A stretch of 64,000 nucleotides of DNA from Gentiana macrophylla (GCA_026214975.1 CM047806.1:100587739-100651738); one strand, 5' to 3'; numbered from the stretch's first letter, positions 10,976 through 22,372 are shown. Translations and numbers: made by a program. Notes: generated by a model from the letters alone, not told the origin.

Positions 10976-12245
10976 CCTTTCGGGTTCACGGCATTCCCTG
11001 GTGGATCTTCGAGGTGCTAGTGTGTCCACGGTAGAGGCTGGTGTCACATCTATATGTGGTGTCTCCTCTACTTCCATCAACTGACTATTATCCGTAAGTG
11101 GTTCTCGAATTTCTTCAAGATCAATCTTACTTCCACTGACCCTATCTAGAATAAACTCTTTCTCTAGAAAGTGGCCAGTCCTGGAAACAAACACCTTTTG
11201 TTCCTCAGGATGGTAAAATTGGTAACCTCTAGTTTCTCTAGGATAACCTACAAATAAACATTTGTCAGATCTTGCTTCTAATTTGTCGGGCATCATCCTC
11301 TTAACGTAAGTGGGACAACCCAAAGGTTTAAGATATGCTAGACTCGGTTTCCTCTTATGCCATACCTCGTATGGTGTGGATTCAACCGTCATTGATGGAA
11401 CTCGGTTCAGTGTATAGGATGCGGTTTCTAGAGCATACCCCCAAAACGATTTTGGAAGAACTACGTAGCTCATCATGGATCATACCATGTCTAACAAAGT
11501 ACGGTTCCTCCTCTCAGATATGCCATTCATTTGAGGCATCCCTGGAGGGGTCCATTCAGGTAGAATCCCATTCTCCTTTAAATAAATTTGAAACTCTCCA
11601 TCTAGGTATTCTCCCCCTCGATCAGATCGAAGCATTTTGATTTCTTTACCTAGTTGTTTCTCCACTTCACTTCTGAATTCCTTGAACTTTTTGAAGGCTT
11701 CAGACTTATACTTCATTAAGTATATATAACCATAGCGAGAATGGTCATCAGTGAAAGTGATAAAATAAGAGTATCATTCTTTGGCTTGAATTGACATTGG
11801 GCCACATACATCAGTATGTATGAGCTCAAGAAATTCATTGGATCTTATCCCTTTGCCACTAAAAGGTGACTTTGTCATCTTGCCAAGTAAACAAGCTTCG
11901 CATGTATCAAACGATTCGTAATCGAATTGAACCAACATTCCATCTTTATGGAGTTTGGAAATGCGATTCTTATTTATATGGCCAAGTATACAATGCCATA
12001 AGTAGGATTCATTCAAGTCATTTGTTTTGGCTTTCTTGTTATTTATATTAAGTACGTCAACATTCATATCTAATATATAGAGACCATTGCTAAGTATGCA
12101 AGTACAATAAAAGATTCCATCAAGTGAAAAAGAACAACATTTATTCTCAAACGTAAATGAAAAACCATCAACATCTAATGCGGAAATGGAAATAATGCTC
12201 TTCGTAAGAGCAGGAAAAAAAATAACAGTTACTAAGTTCAAGTAC
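10976..12245 (-). pseudogene. Integrase of element B
   Basis: The gag-pre-integrase region at 12241-11774 has SYLWHCILGHINKNRISKLHKDG and CEACLLGKMTKSPF (HHCC zinc fold), then HTDVCGPM with the first catalytic Asp. The next frame (11716-11480) has MLRSDRGGEY with the second Asp, and QMNGISERRNRTLLDMV with the catalytic Glu. A third frame (11476-10976) has PYEVWHKRKPSLAYLKPLGC and CLFVGYPRETRGY. Three frames are used and stops intervene, so it is inactive. It ends in RRSTRECREPER, which normally precedes RT. Confidence 0.85.
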
Positions 12246-12339
12246 TAGCCCACTGGGCAATGAAAGCAAATAAACTCCTACGCCAAATAGCAAAGAACAC
12301 TTGCTCCATTTCCAACGCCAGTAGGTCCACCTCTCCTTT

Positions 12340-13273
12340 CTTCAGATCTCTAGTTCTTCTTAGTGCCTGCATATTCGTACAAATATGAGAACCACAACCA
12401 GTATCTAATACCCAGTGGTTAGACTTAGTTAAGTAATGTTGATCTCAATCATAAATATACACAAGTCGAAGCATCGAAATGCTTCTTCTTGGTACTCAAG
12501 AAGCCTTTGCGCTTTCTTCTCCAATGTCCGGTCTCACCGCAATGGAAGCAAGCATCCTTGGATTTGTATTTTGCTATCTTAGGCGTTGGCTTAGGGGCAG
12601 CCTTCGCTTTCTTCGACTTTTTCTGGCTTTTTCCTTGCCCTTGCTCAAGTGACCAAAGCAATACTTGCTTTCCTTCCCCACAAAGTGCCCTCAGCCAGCC
12701 TTCAACATGTTCAATAACTCCGTAAGGAGCAATCTATCTTGTTCATGTGATAATTCAAAGACGAATCATGAGAATGAATCGGTAGAGATTGCGTAATCAA
12801 GTCAATACTCAATTCTCGCTCCAACTTGGGCCCACCTTCCTAAGACTCTCTATGTACCCGATCATCTTAAGCACGTGTGACCCCACAAAGAGTCCCAGAT
12901 GCCATCTTACAACTAAACAGGCCTTCGAGACTCGCACTCTCTCAGTCTAGACCGAGAAGCATAGAGTTCCTTTAGGTGAACCATGATTGTGTAGGCGCCC
13001 ATAGACTCATGATGTTCTCAGCTTCGGTGTGTCATAGAAGCAAGCATGATACATGTAGCATCGATACAAATGTAATAAAGTTGCTTGTTATACTTCTCGA
13101 CAAAGATCTCGCAAATCAACCCTCGGCTGGCTTTTCCGGTAGGGCCTCGCCCAAGACATAGCAAATCTTCTCGTGCCTCAAAACGATTTTGAGGTTCCTT
13201 TCCCAATCGAGAAAATTAGTTTCGTCAAGCTTGTTTTCGATGATAAAACGAAGGTTCAATTTGTTTGACATTT
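12340..13273 (-). pseudogene. gag, zinc knuckle and protease motif of element B
   Basis: Gag starts at about 13272 on the minus strand with MSNKLNLRFIIENKLDETNF followed by WER, a typical copia gag N-terminus. It then breaks at an in-frame stop (about 13120) and frameshifts. A single zinc knuckle at about 12590-12530 reads CFHCGETGHWRRKRK; the fourth metal ligand (Cys) is replaced. The protease motif VLDTGCGSHICTN, with an intact D-T-G, lies at about 12375-12415. Confidence 0.75.
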
Positions 13274-13558
13274 TTTACAACAATAAATAAAGATAGAATA
13301 AGTAAAAGCTCATGTATGAAAACCCTAAATTTGCACTTAAAATTTTATAAGGTTTTACTCCCACTAGCCAACTATTCTCTACTGGCTTTCAAGAATTTAA
13401 TTAATTCTTTAGTGGCTGGGATCCCATCTAGTTACCTCGATTACCGACGAGGGCCAATCAACCGAGATAATTTCGACAGGTAGGTACACCTACCAGTCGC
13501 ATCGCATGCGACTCCCAGTGGCTGACTAGTCAACTCTTTGACGTTTCATATTTCTATG

Positions 13559-13895
13559 TGAAGAGAGTTTGAGAATGTGATAAACACAAGAGTAATCTTC
13601 AACTTATTTATTCATGTTGAAAGAATGAGTATAAATAGATACAAGAGAGGATCCTTACAAGAGAGGATCCTAGCTAGTAAAGTAAAAGTAACTAGAGCCG
13701 GCTACAATAAATGCTAGAGTCGGCTATGTCTATGCTATTACATAATAGGACAAAGGATAGTTACTTTATGACTATTAGGACATATTAATTGTTTATTCAA
13801 TGCAATTAATATGTCTCTTGATAAAAAGTAACACGTTACATTGTAACATGTTATGAGTGTAATAATAATGTAATATTAAACATAGTATTTCCACA
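13559..13895 (-). repeat. 3' LTR of element C
   Basis: 337 bp, TG...CA ends, nearly identical to the 18193-18529 copy. It contains a duplicated GAGAGGATCC motif and a TATAAATA/TATTTATA motif (about 13629-13638). Confidence 0.95.
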
Positions 13896-13905
13896 CCCCC
13901 CCTCA
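13896..13905 (-). other. Polypurine tract of element C
   Basis: A C-run on the plus strand (G-run on the element strand) abuts the left LTR, so this LTR is the 3' one. Confidence 0.85.
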
Positions 13906-13929
13906 AACTGGGTTGTATATGTTTATACA

Positions 13930-14330
13930 GCCAAGTTTGCTACTCAGTCTGCTGAACATAAGTGGTGGTATGGCCTTGGTGAGAATATCGACGATTCGAT
14001 CTGCTTGAGAGGAACATACCTGAGTTGAATAATCTTGGCATCAATCTTCTCCTTTAGGAAGTGTCTGTCAATGTCCACATGTTTGGTTTTATCATGATGG
14101 ACTGGATCCTCTGCCATGCATAAGGCTGAATTATTGTCACAGCAGAGTGTGATAGGTTGCTGAAGAGGTTGCTGAAGTTCAGTGAGTACCCTTCTTAGCC
14201 ACAGAGCTTCACAAATGCCAAGTACAAGTGCCCTGAGTTCACCAAGATCGCTTCTTGACACAAGAGAGGTCGCTTCTTGCTTCTCCAAGTAACTAGGTTT
14301 CCCATACATATGAGCAATAGCCTGTGGTAG
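13930..14330 (-). pseudogene. RNase H region of element C
   Basis: The frame 14309-13944 carries SYLEKQEATSLVSRSDLGEL and ALWLRRVLTELQ. It then has ITLCCDNNSALCMAEDPV and KHVDIDRHFLKEKID, the C-terminal half of a copia RNase H. The preceding part (14330-14680) is garbled. Confidence 0.85.
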
Positions 14331-14674
14331 ATCTTCTCATCAATGTGACATCCAGGCCCAATCAAAGATCGGTGTAGACCTTGATTGATCTATCGTGAGA
14401 CTTGGTGAAATGTAAGCCCTGGCCAGAGTGGACTTCGGTACCTCAAGATCCTATTCACAAAGATCCCAATGTTGCTCAAGAGGGCAATGCATGAATCAAG
14501 CTAACTGTGATGACGCCATATGCAATATCAGTCTTGTATGGGACAGATAAATGAGTTTCCTACAAGTCTTTGATATTGATCCTTTCTCGACAAAGAATGT
14601 CACCATGCAAAGAGGTATTACTGCGGGTCTACTCAGGGATACAAAGAGTTTGCATCCCAAAGATGCCGCTTTCT

Positions 14675-15640
14675 TCAAAGAGTCCAGAACATACTTCCTC
14701 CAGTGAAATGAGATATACCCTGGCTGTTCCTAGCTATTTCCATACCAAGAAAGTACTTGAGGTAGCCCAAATCTTTAACTTGAAATACTTTTGCCAGCAG
14801 GGTCTTCAAGTGTTGGATCTCAGCAGGGTCATCACCAGTAAGGATGATATCATCCACATAGACAATAAGAATGGACCTTTTCTGGTTTGTTGTTTTGATA
14901 AACATTGTGTGATCTGAGTTGCATTGATGGTATCCAGCAGCTTTAACCACAGTGGTGAGTTTGCCAAACCATTTCCTGGGAGCTGCTTTAGGCCATATAG
15001 AGATTTCCTCAATTTGCAAACTTTCCTTGAGTGTGAGTGTTGGAAAACCAGAGGCACATTCATATAGACTTCCTCGAAGGTCACCATTTAGAAAGCATTC
15101 TTGATATCCAATTGGTGTAGAGGCCACTGTTGGACAAAGAATTGAGATCAAGACTCGGACAAAGGTGTTTAGTTTTGCCACAGTGCAAAGGTTTCCTTGT
15201 AGTCAAGGCCATATGTTTGAGTGAATCCCCTTGCAACCAGTCTAGCTTTGTATTTGTCAATAGTACCATCAGCATTGTACTTGATAGTGAACAGCCATTT
15301 GCAGCTGACTGTCTTCTTTCCATGTGGGAGAGTGGTGAGATCCCAAGTATGGTTGTCAAGGAGAGAGCGATATTTCGGTTTTGATAACCGCCTTCCACTT
15401 ATCATGTTGGAGAGCTTCACATATATTCTTAGGAATAGAGTGAGAATCCAAGTCCTGTGTAAACATGGCAAAACAGTGATAACCGATCATAGGATAGATA
15501 ATTATGAATAGAGTGATCGGTAGTGCAAGATCTCTTTCCTTCCTCGATAGCAATAGAGTCTCATCATCATCAACGCAGGCCAGTTTCGAGAGTCGATGGG
15601 TCTTGAGGTTCATCTCTTTGTGACTCAATGGGTTGCTTTG
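14675..15640 (-). pseudogene. Reverse transcriptase of element C, frameshifted
   Basis: RT is spread over at least four overlapping frames: 15628-15356, 15471-15169, 15181-14675 and 15087-14806. Motifs include WLFTIKYNADGTIDKYKARL, then LVARGFTQTYGLDYKETF, LRKSLYGLKQ and the catalytic LIVYVDDIILTGDD, followed by YLKYFLGMEIARN. The frame changes within about 1 kb contrast with almost identical LTRs. They may be assembly indels rather than decay. Confidence 0.85.
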
Positions 15641-15790
15641 AGTGTCGAGAGTCTCGGTTCGATGAGGCTCGGGTCGATGACTCGGTTCGTGAGGTTGCTT
15701 TGAGGATCGATGGGATGCCGAGAGTCGATTAAGCTTTGAGGTTCAAGAGTTTGCCGAGGAAAGGATTTAGGTCAAGTTCAATCAGTTTCC
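15640..15790 (-). other. Garbled linker between integrase and RT of element C
   Basis: About 150 bases repeat TCGA/CGAG/GTTCGATGAG-like words and contain no CAG or CTG. In copia elements this interval is a Ser/Pro-rich linker. The unusual word composition suggests sequence corruption rather than a real minisatellite. Confidence 0.4.
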
Positions 15791-15916
15791 ATCGATCGCC
15801 TCGATGGACTTGTCAGTAGTAGGGAGTCCTTTCAAAGAATTTTACATCCATAGAATTGTAAAATCTCTTTTCGTAAGAGAGTAACACTTGTAACCTTTCC
15901 TGTCCCTTTGCATATC

Positions 15917-16700
15917 CTAGGAAAATGCACTTGTGAGCTTTGGGATCAAGTTTGCTTCATGTTGGGCATGGATATAAACAAATACAAAGATAAACCAAAG
16001 ATTTTTGGTGGTAATTGGGAAATAAGATGAGGCGGGAGTGTGTGGTCGTGGAGGGTTTGGATAGGAGTTTTGAAGCCTAACACTCTGGCCGAAAGTCTGT
16101 TGATTAAGTATGTGGCGCGTTAATATAGCTTCACCCCACATATACTTTGGGACATGGGTAGTGAACATGATTGATCGAGCCATCTCCAAGAGGTGCTGTT
16201 CTTTCTCTCTCAAGAACCCCATTTTGTTGAGGTGTTTCCACACAACTCGCGATATGGACAATCCCTTATTCATCAAGAAATTACTGAGGTTAGACTCATA
16301 GTATTCAAGAGCATTATCGCCTTTAAGATCTTGATCTTAGTGTCAAATTGAGTAGAGATCATGTTGTAGAATTCTGAAAAACTGGTCCAACTTCGTTTAT
16401 CCTTCATTAAAAACAGCCATGTGTTCTGGTATGATCGTCAATGAAAGTGACAAACCACCTTTTCCTGTTATACTTTTTACCCTTGAAGGTCCCCATACAT
16501 CACTATGAATTAAAGTGAAAGGTGTGGAAGGCAAATAAGGTAGTTTGGCATACACAGATTTGGTAAGTTTGGCAAATTGACAAATATCACATTGAAGATC
16601 ATTGACATTACATCCTTTAAATAATTCAGAATTACTGGACTTCAAATACCCAAAACTTGGATGTCCTAGTCTATAATGCCATAACATGATATTATCTAAG
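15917..16700 (-). pseudogene. Integrase of element C
   Basis: The frame 16687-16397 contains LWHYRLGHPSFGYLKSSN and CDICQFAK (HHCC zinc region), then HSDVWGPS with the first catalytic Asp. The frame 16276-15917 contains LNKMGFLREKEQHLLEMARS and KYMWGEAILTRHILN. The catalytic Glu region and the central core are broken by frameshifts. Confidence 0.8.
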
Positions 16701-17599
16701 GTTTGAGTGCAGTCGGCGAGGCGGATTCGATCTTCGATCTTTTGTCTTCAAAGCAGGTCGACCACATACAATCCTAAGCGTGGTTTAGCCCTCCCAATCA
16801 TTTCCTATGAAGAAGGGTCCTGGAAAGTGCACCGATTCTTATTAAAAACAACAAATCCAATTTAAATCTTTTGCAAGTCTCTTGACAGATATGAGATTGC
16901 GAATCTAATTTTGGAACAAATAGGACATCCTTTAGACATATCTTGTTAGTGAGTTTAACATTTCCAAAACCTTTTGCACGAGAGATAGATCCATCAATAG
17001 CTTAACATTGTGAATTTGTTGACATGGCATAAGGTGAGTTATGAGGTTTTTATTACTACCATATGGGAGGAGGCCCTAATCAACAATCCATGTTTCATTA
17101 CTAATAGAAGAGTAGAATTTACCTGCACTAGCCTCGAGTAGCCGTGTCGGTAGAGGTACTACCTTCTTTTGTTGAGTGAGGAAAGCTTTGAATGCAAAGA
17201 AAGCGAGCATTCAACTTGTTGTCATTCTCTCTTCATGGACATGCCCGCCTCGACTTTCCTCGGTAGGTTTGAGGGATTTAGGCATGCCATGTAGCTTCCA
17301 AAGAAGTGTCCTTGGTGTGATTTGTGCGCTTGCGGTGCTCACAGAACAACTTTCCAGCCTATCGGTAGGCTTCCTGACGCCTCATTAACCTCAAGAGGCT
17401 TCCCGATGGTCACAGGTAGCACTCTCAAAGGTTGTCGGCAGGGAGTTCAAAGAAAGATCACTTTCCTCCTCGCTTTCCTTATGTTTGACTTCAAAGAAAC
17501 ATGGATTTGAGATTGGGGAGAGGTTTTGTTGCAAGGATTCTTCCCTAACATCATCAAGAGTAGGATTCACCCAAGAAGAAACTTGAATACTCTATTTTT

Positions 17600-18150
17600 C
17601 TCAATAATGTCCTTATAAAGGGCAAAGATCCTTGACATCATTCCAGGGGTGAGTTTCCAACATGTCTAGGTGTTGCCATGCCCTAGACAGTTGGTTGAAG
17701 TATTGAGTTACAGACATATCTCCTTGTCTGCAATTTTGAATCTGAGCTTCAAGTTCATACACTTCTGATGTATTGTCTTTCTTGGAGTAAAGATCCCTGG
17801 CATTATCCTGCATCTCCTTTGCGATATCATACATCATAAAGTTCTCACTAATCTCTTTTGTCATTGATCTTGTGAGAATGGTCATGACTTGATTATTAGT
17901 AGTATCCCATGCTTCAAAACCTGGTCATCTTCAAGAGGGGCAGGTTTAGAGCCGACGGAGTATCCCATCTTACCTTGTCCAGAGATGTACATTTTCATAG
18001 ACCTTGACCATAGCAAGTAGTTGTTGCCATCAAGTCTATGATTTGTGTAAGATGAAGAGTCATGACCCCACCTGCTTTGAGGTAGCTGGACTCAACTGAG
18101 GTGAGGAAGCTTCAGATAATGAAGACATTCTTGATTCAAAGAGTGTACTT
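17600..18150 (-). pseudogene. gag of element C
   Basis: The frame 17885-17613 (TRSMTKEISENFMMYDIAKE, then CRQGDMSVTQYFNQLSRAWQ) is a copia gag (UBN2/retrotran_gag type). Weaker matching sequence continues upstream to an N-terminus near 18140, with a YISGQGKMGY-like segment. Stops and frameshifts interrupt it. Between gag and integrase (16700-17600) I see no clear knuckle or protease motif. Confidence 0.75.
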
Positions 18151-18179
18151 GAGAATTTGCAAATGATTCGAGGATTTTA

Positions 18180-18192
18180 TGTCTCGATACCA
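18180..18192 (-). other. Primer binding site of element C
   Basis: On the minus strand TGGTATCGAGACA abuts the 5' LTR. It resembles the initiator-Met-tRNA PBS common in plant copia (TGGTATCAGAGC) but is disturbed exactly at the CAG. Confidence 0.75.
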
Positions 18193-18529
18193 TGAAGAGA
18201 GTTTGAGAATGTGATAAACACAAGAGTAAACTTCAACTTATTTATTCATGTTGAAAGAATGAGTATAAATAGATACAAGAGAGGATCCTTACAAGAGAGG
18301 ATCCTAGCTAGTAAAGTAAAAGTAACTAGAGCCGGCTACAATAAATGCTAGAGTCGGCTATGTCTATGCTATTACATAATAGGACAAAGGATAGTTACTT
18401 TATGACTATTAGGACATATTAATTGTTTATTCAATGCAATTAATATGTCTCTTGATAAAAAGTAACACGTTACATTGTAACATGTTATGAGTGTAATAAT
18501 AATGTAATATTAACCATAGTATTTCCACA
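18193..18529 (-). repeat. 5' LTR of element C
   Basis: 337 bp, TGAAGAG...TTCCACA; the partner of 13559-13895 with two differences by eye. Followed by the target duplication CTATG. Confidence 0.95.
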
Positions 18530-18534
18530 CTATG

Positions 18535-19381
18535 TGATAGTCAACCTCTTGTCTCTAAAATCAGACGGTCCTGACGAGGGCCAATCACCGCAAGATTCTA
18601 GTCGATTCGTAACCCAATATTCATGAGATCTCATAACGATCATATCTCAATAATAACAATATACCCGTGGTAGGTCAACTCCCGACGAGGGCCGATCAGT
18701 TCACCGTCATTATAATTATTTGACAATTTTCTGGCTCAATTTTTTTGGCGTGGGAATAATTTTAAATTAATTCACTTAATTAATTTTGTTTAATTATGGT
18801 CTCATCTACTATGTGCATATTACTACGATATCATATAAAGTAAAACATACGCAACATTCCGCGCACAAAATAACCGGTATGATCATGGACTTTTCCTAGG
18901 TGCGGTTTCGAATAGAAACTGACGAAACCGCGGGTCACAAACTAAGAGTATCTGCAACCGTCAATAGGATCTTTATTGCTGTACGCCAATGGGTTCTTTA
19001 TCTCTCTTTGGTCTTCACCTTTTGCTCCATTCTTGTTACATAATAATCTATTTAATAAATAATTATACCCGCCGTACACGGGGGGGAGCTACCGGGAATG
19101 GGATAAATGCAAAAAGTAAACTAGGTCACGTTCTTCATAACGGCCTAGGACAATTTTCAAAAACCAACATAAAGAAAAAATTCTCATCTATCCTATTGGT
19201 CGAGTCCATGATCAATCGGGGTACATATAATCACATTATATCTACACATCTAATCCATACAATTTTATCTTATGAAAAAGATTAAATTCTAATTTTAACT
19301 ACTATTTTTTTTAACGTATCGTGATTTAAATCTTGCATCTATCGATTAATTACTACGCAATTAAATTATGCTTATTGCTTA
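18535..19381 (-). other. Leader (5' untranslated) region of element B
   Basis: Between the PBS and the insertion site of C there is no credible ORF on the element strand. It carries two copies of the 15-mer GACGAGGGCCRATCA (18573, 18684). A third copy is on the other side of C at 13446. Low-complexity AT-rich stretches fill the rest. Confidence 0.6.
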
Positions 19382-19407
19382 AGCTCGAAGTCTGGCTCTG
19401 CTACCAC
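19382..19407 (-). other. Primer binding site of element B
   Basis: On the minus strand, one base after the LTR end CTAACA, the sequence TGGTAGCAGAGCCAGA matches the initiator-Met-tRNA type PBS, with a single T to G change from TGGTATCAGAGCC. Confidence 0.8.
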
Positions 19408-21220
19408 TGTTAGGAAATCACTAGTTTAACGCAGCAGAATTTAAAATTTGATTTCCCTTTTCTGGATCGTTCTTCGTTTAATGCAATAAACATGTTAAGT
19501 AGTTTGACGGTTATACCTTAGATGATCTATAAGATCGTCGCTTTGACCGTCAACGGAGAGTAGTTCAGTGCGCAAGCCGTCCACGCGTCCGGCCTCTATC
19601 GCTAATCCACACGAACCCCTTTGCTGGAATCCTCCTTGATTGCTATTGGAAAACTCCGGTTGCTAGACCGGCCTTTTTCCTCCTCAAAACTCATTATAGG
19701 TTGCTCTCTATTTTACACAATAACTATGAGCTCTTGCAATTGTGATGTACAAAAGAGCTTGACACCCACCTCTTATTTATAGTGATAAGTGGCGCCCCTA
19801 TGGTGTGGAAGAGAAGAAAACATTTTTCCAATAAAATAAGGAAAATCTTCTAGATTGATTTATCTCTTTTATTATAATTAATTTTGCCAATATCTTATAT
19901 TGAATATAATTATCTTATTACCATAAATCTATTTTTCTAAAATCAATTAATATCTTATATTAATATTATGGTAATCTTATTAATTAAAGTGCACAATCCA
20001 AGTGTATCTTACACACTTGAATGTGGCGCCCCAATAGTCAAAAGATTGACTTCGGAATATTCTTTAATTAATATAAATTGTATATAATTAATATCTTGTA
20101 TTTTATTTATTCATAATAAATAAATACCACCATATTAATTTACCACTATAACCTTTATAGTCTAGAGATAAACTTTCCTTATTTGGTTATCAACTATAAC
20201 CGCATTTTAATCCGACTCGATGTTCATATGTGTGTGACCCGATAGACTTCCGAATATGTTGGCCGTAGACACAAAGTGCAATTTACTAAAATGCCCTTCA
20301 TGCCTAACGATCACGGGATAGCGTCTAGCAACACACCGTGACCCCCAATCATCGAAAGAGTCAAAAGAAATGACTACTACCTTTCATGTGAAGCAGTTAC
20401 CGTGTAACTTACAATCCTCTCGCTGTAATAATATCCATACGATCGTATCTCGAGTGTCAATACATTAACGATCGTATCTTATAATGGATATCATGCTCTC
20501 TCGTGGATAACACATTTACTCCCACTTTGCTAAGATTCTCGAGAGCTAGACATTCCTTATAAGAAGGCCATTTCGGATATTCGATCCCAATCATGGGATA
20601 CGCGATTCCCGGACGACCAATCATATTTACTCCGCATGCTTCAATATCATACCCAATCACTACCGCATGATCGCGCCGTGGTTAGGAGAAATCTCAATAG
20701 TGTCAAAGCATGACAATCCACACCGTGATGCCATGAAGACTCGAATCAAAGGATAATTACACAACCGCCACATAGTGTGACACTTAATGTAAGTGGTTCA
20801 ATCTAACGTACGCATTCTCTAATACACATCCACGTACAGTCCAATTGTCTATACACTTCGATAGACGAGATCTATCCCTATCTTCTAAAATATAGAAGAC
20901 ATCCAATACTAGCTAGTCTGATTATACTATCAATGTCCTATTTGATAATACATAAGACTAGAGACATTTAAGTACCAACCTTGTTATAATGATTAGAGAT
21001 CTCATCAATCATAATCACTATCATGGTTTCTCTATCACAGATTGATACTAGGGACGTTACTATATATATACAACAAATAATATGAAGATAAACAATATAT
21101 AATAACATAAGTGCTTTTATTAATCATAATAAAGTTATTACATGAACTAAATAGACTGCAAATGACCCGACCCGGTCGGATCCGGTCCAACCCGATTGGG
21201 TTTAGGACACCTTTCCAACA
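19408..21220 (-). repeat. 5' LTR of element B (1813 bp)
   Basis: On the plus strand it begins TGTTAGGAAA and ends TTTCCAACA, an imperfect terminal inverted repeat. The PBS is directly adjacent on the internal side. A TATA box on the element strand (ACTATAAATAAGA, about 19773-19785) lies in the distal third. The outer end abuts the truncated LTR of E at 21221, so B inserted into that LTR. Confidence 0.85.
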
Positions 21221-21881
21221 GATCTACCATATAAAAACATAAAGGAACGTTCAAATCGTCTTACCTTCAACTATGGAAAACTAGCTAGATCCACTCAAGC
21301 TAGAGTTGGAAAGGAGGGAAGGAAACCAGAAAATAAGTCACCAAAAGCTCAAAGAAAATTTATTTCATCAAATTGTATAAAATCTATCAAAGTATATGAA
21401 AACTAATGGATAGTATCTTTACACATTGTAATTCGAGTTCTGCGGACTTATATAGATTCATTAGCCGACTTAAGACTCAATAAAACCCTAATCGACCTAG
21501 TAGATGTGGCAGACTTCAGTTTCGTGTCCCTCAAGGCCTCGGTAAACCGGACCTAGCCCACGATTTACTGGCCTAGCTCTTCATCTCTTTTTTCTGGCAG
21601 ATTTCTTCCTGGACATCATTCACTTGGCCCAATGTCTTCCTTTCATCCCATATCCATCCTTAGCGGCTCCAGACTTTGGTACATCCTGAAAAGGGTATAA
21701 ACAAGGCAAAATAGTACCAAATCTCCAGGTTAATAATATAAATGCAGAATCGTAAACCTAGAATCATGCCCATAGAATTTAACATATATTCCATATGATA
21801 ATGAGCCTATCTATCCTCTCTCTTGAGCATAATTCGGGGTAAATAAAGGTATAATTAATGGTACTATTTAGAGCGTTATCA
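21221..21881 (-). repeat. 3' LTR of element E, truncated
   Basis: It aligns with 27701-28357 and ends GCGTTATCA like the right LTR. The outer roughly 750 bp are missing because the B LTR starts here. The polypurine tract (minus strand GAGGGGTAGT, 21882-21893) abuts the inner end. Confidence 0.85.
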
Positions 21882-22171
21882 ACTACCCCTCACATAGCTT
21901 TTGATCGTCCCGAGCAAAAAGGCGAAAAGAAAACAACATCCCGACCAATATACAAGTTAATTAAAAACAACTACGCCTCATAAAGTCAAGATCAAGATCA
22001 TGTCAACTCATATCCATAAGTAATGCATTAAACAATATTCATGTCATGAACCAATGTGTGTGTGCAATAACTCCTCGATCTTTAGTAATGCAGACAATCT
22101 CACATTACGTCAACCTGTAGTCGAACTAACCAGTCACGAACGTGCTTTTATTAATTAAGGGGACACAAGCC

Positions 22172-22372
22172 AGAAGGACAAAATAAGATACAAAATGGGA
22201 AAAAAGGACAAGAAAAAAAATAATGGTTGAGAAGGACAAAAACGCGCCTGTTACTACATGTGGTTGTAGCAACATGTAGTAACACATGTAGTAACAGGTG
22301 TGTTTTTGTCCTTCTCAACCACCATATATTTTCCTTGTCCTTTTTCCTCATTTTAGATCAAAAATAGTCCTT
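22172..22372. repeat. Long hairpin (foldback / MITE-like) inside element E
   Basis: Arms 22225-22262 and 22283-22320 are complementary over 38 positions. The only two exceptions would be G-U pairs in RNA. Complementarity continues more loosely outward (22172-22224 with 22321-22372). The unit is bordered by TTAATTAA-like sequence (22151, 22390). No matching ORF; it could be a foldback transposon or a small-RNA precursor. Confidence 0.7.

Larger units (their letters stand above)
13559..18529 (-). mobile_element. Element C: young, structurally complete Ty1/copia retrotransposon (4971 bp)
   Basis: Flanked by the target duplication CTATG (13554-13558 and 18530-18534). LTRs of 337 bp at 13559-13895 and 18193-18529 begin TGAAGAG and end TTCCACA. 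By eye they differ at only two positions (T/A at about base 38 and A/C near the 3' end). The PBS is next to the right LTR and the polypurine tract next to the left LTR, so the element is on the minus strand. Gag, integrase, RT and RNase H regions are all recognisable but carry many frameshifts. That is surprising for LTRs this similar. Confidence 0.95.
10976..21220 (-). mobile_element. Element B: copia retrotransposon, 5' part, interrupted by element C
   Basis: Minus-strand copia of a different family from A. From the right it has a complete 5' LTR (19408-21220), the PBS, a leader, the nested element C (13559-18529, with target duplication CTATG), the rest of the leader, gag, zinc knuckle, protease and integrase. 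It stops at about 10976, after the integrase tail RRSTRECREPER, where A sequence begins. RT, RNase H and the 3' LTR of B are absent. Confidence 0.85.

Noticed and set aside
15640..15790. TCGA-rich minisatellite
   Set aside because: Word similarity is irregular with no constant period, and it sits where a normal pol linker should be; sequence corruption is likelier.
18989..19285. 98-codon plus-strand ORF
   Set aside because: It lies in the untranslated leader of B on the wrong strand and has no domain.
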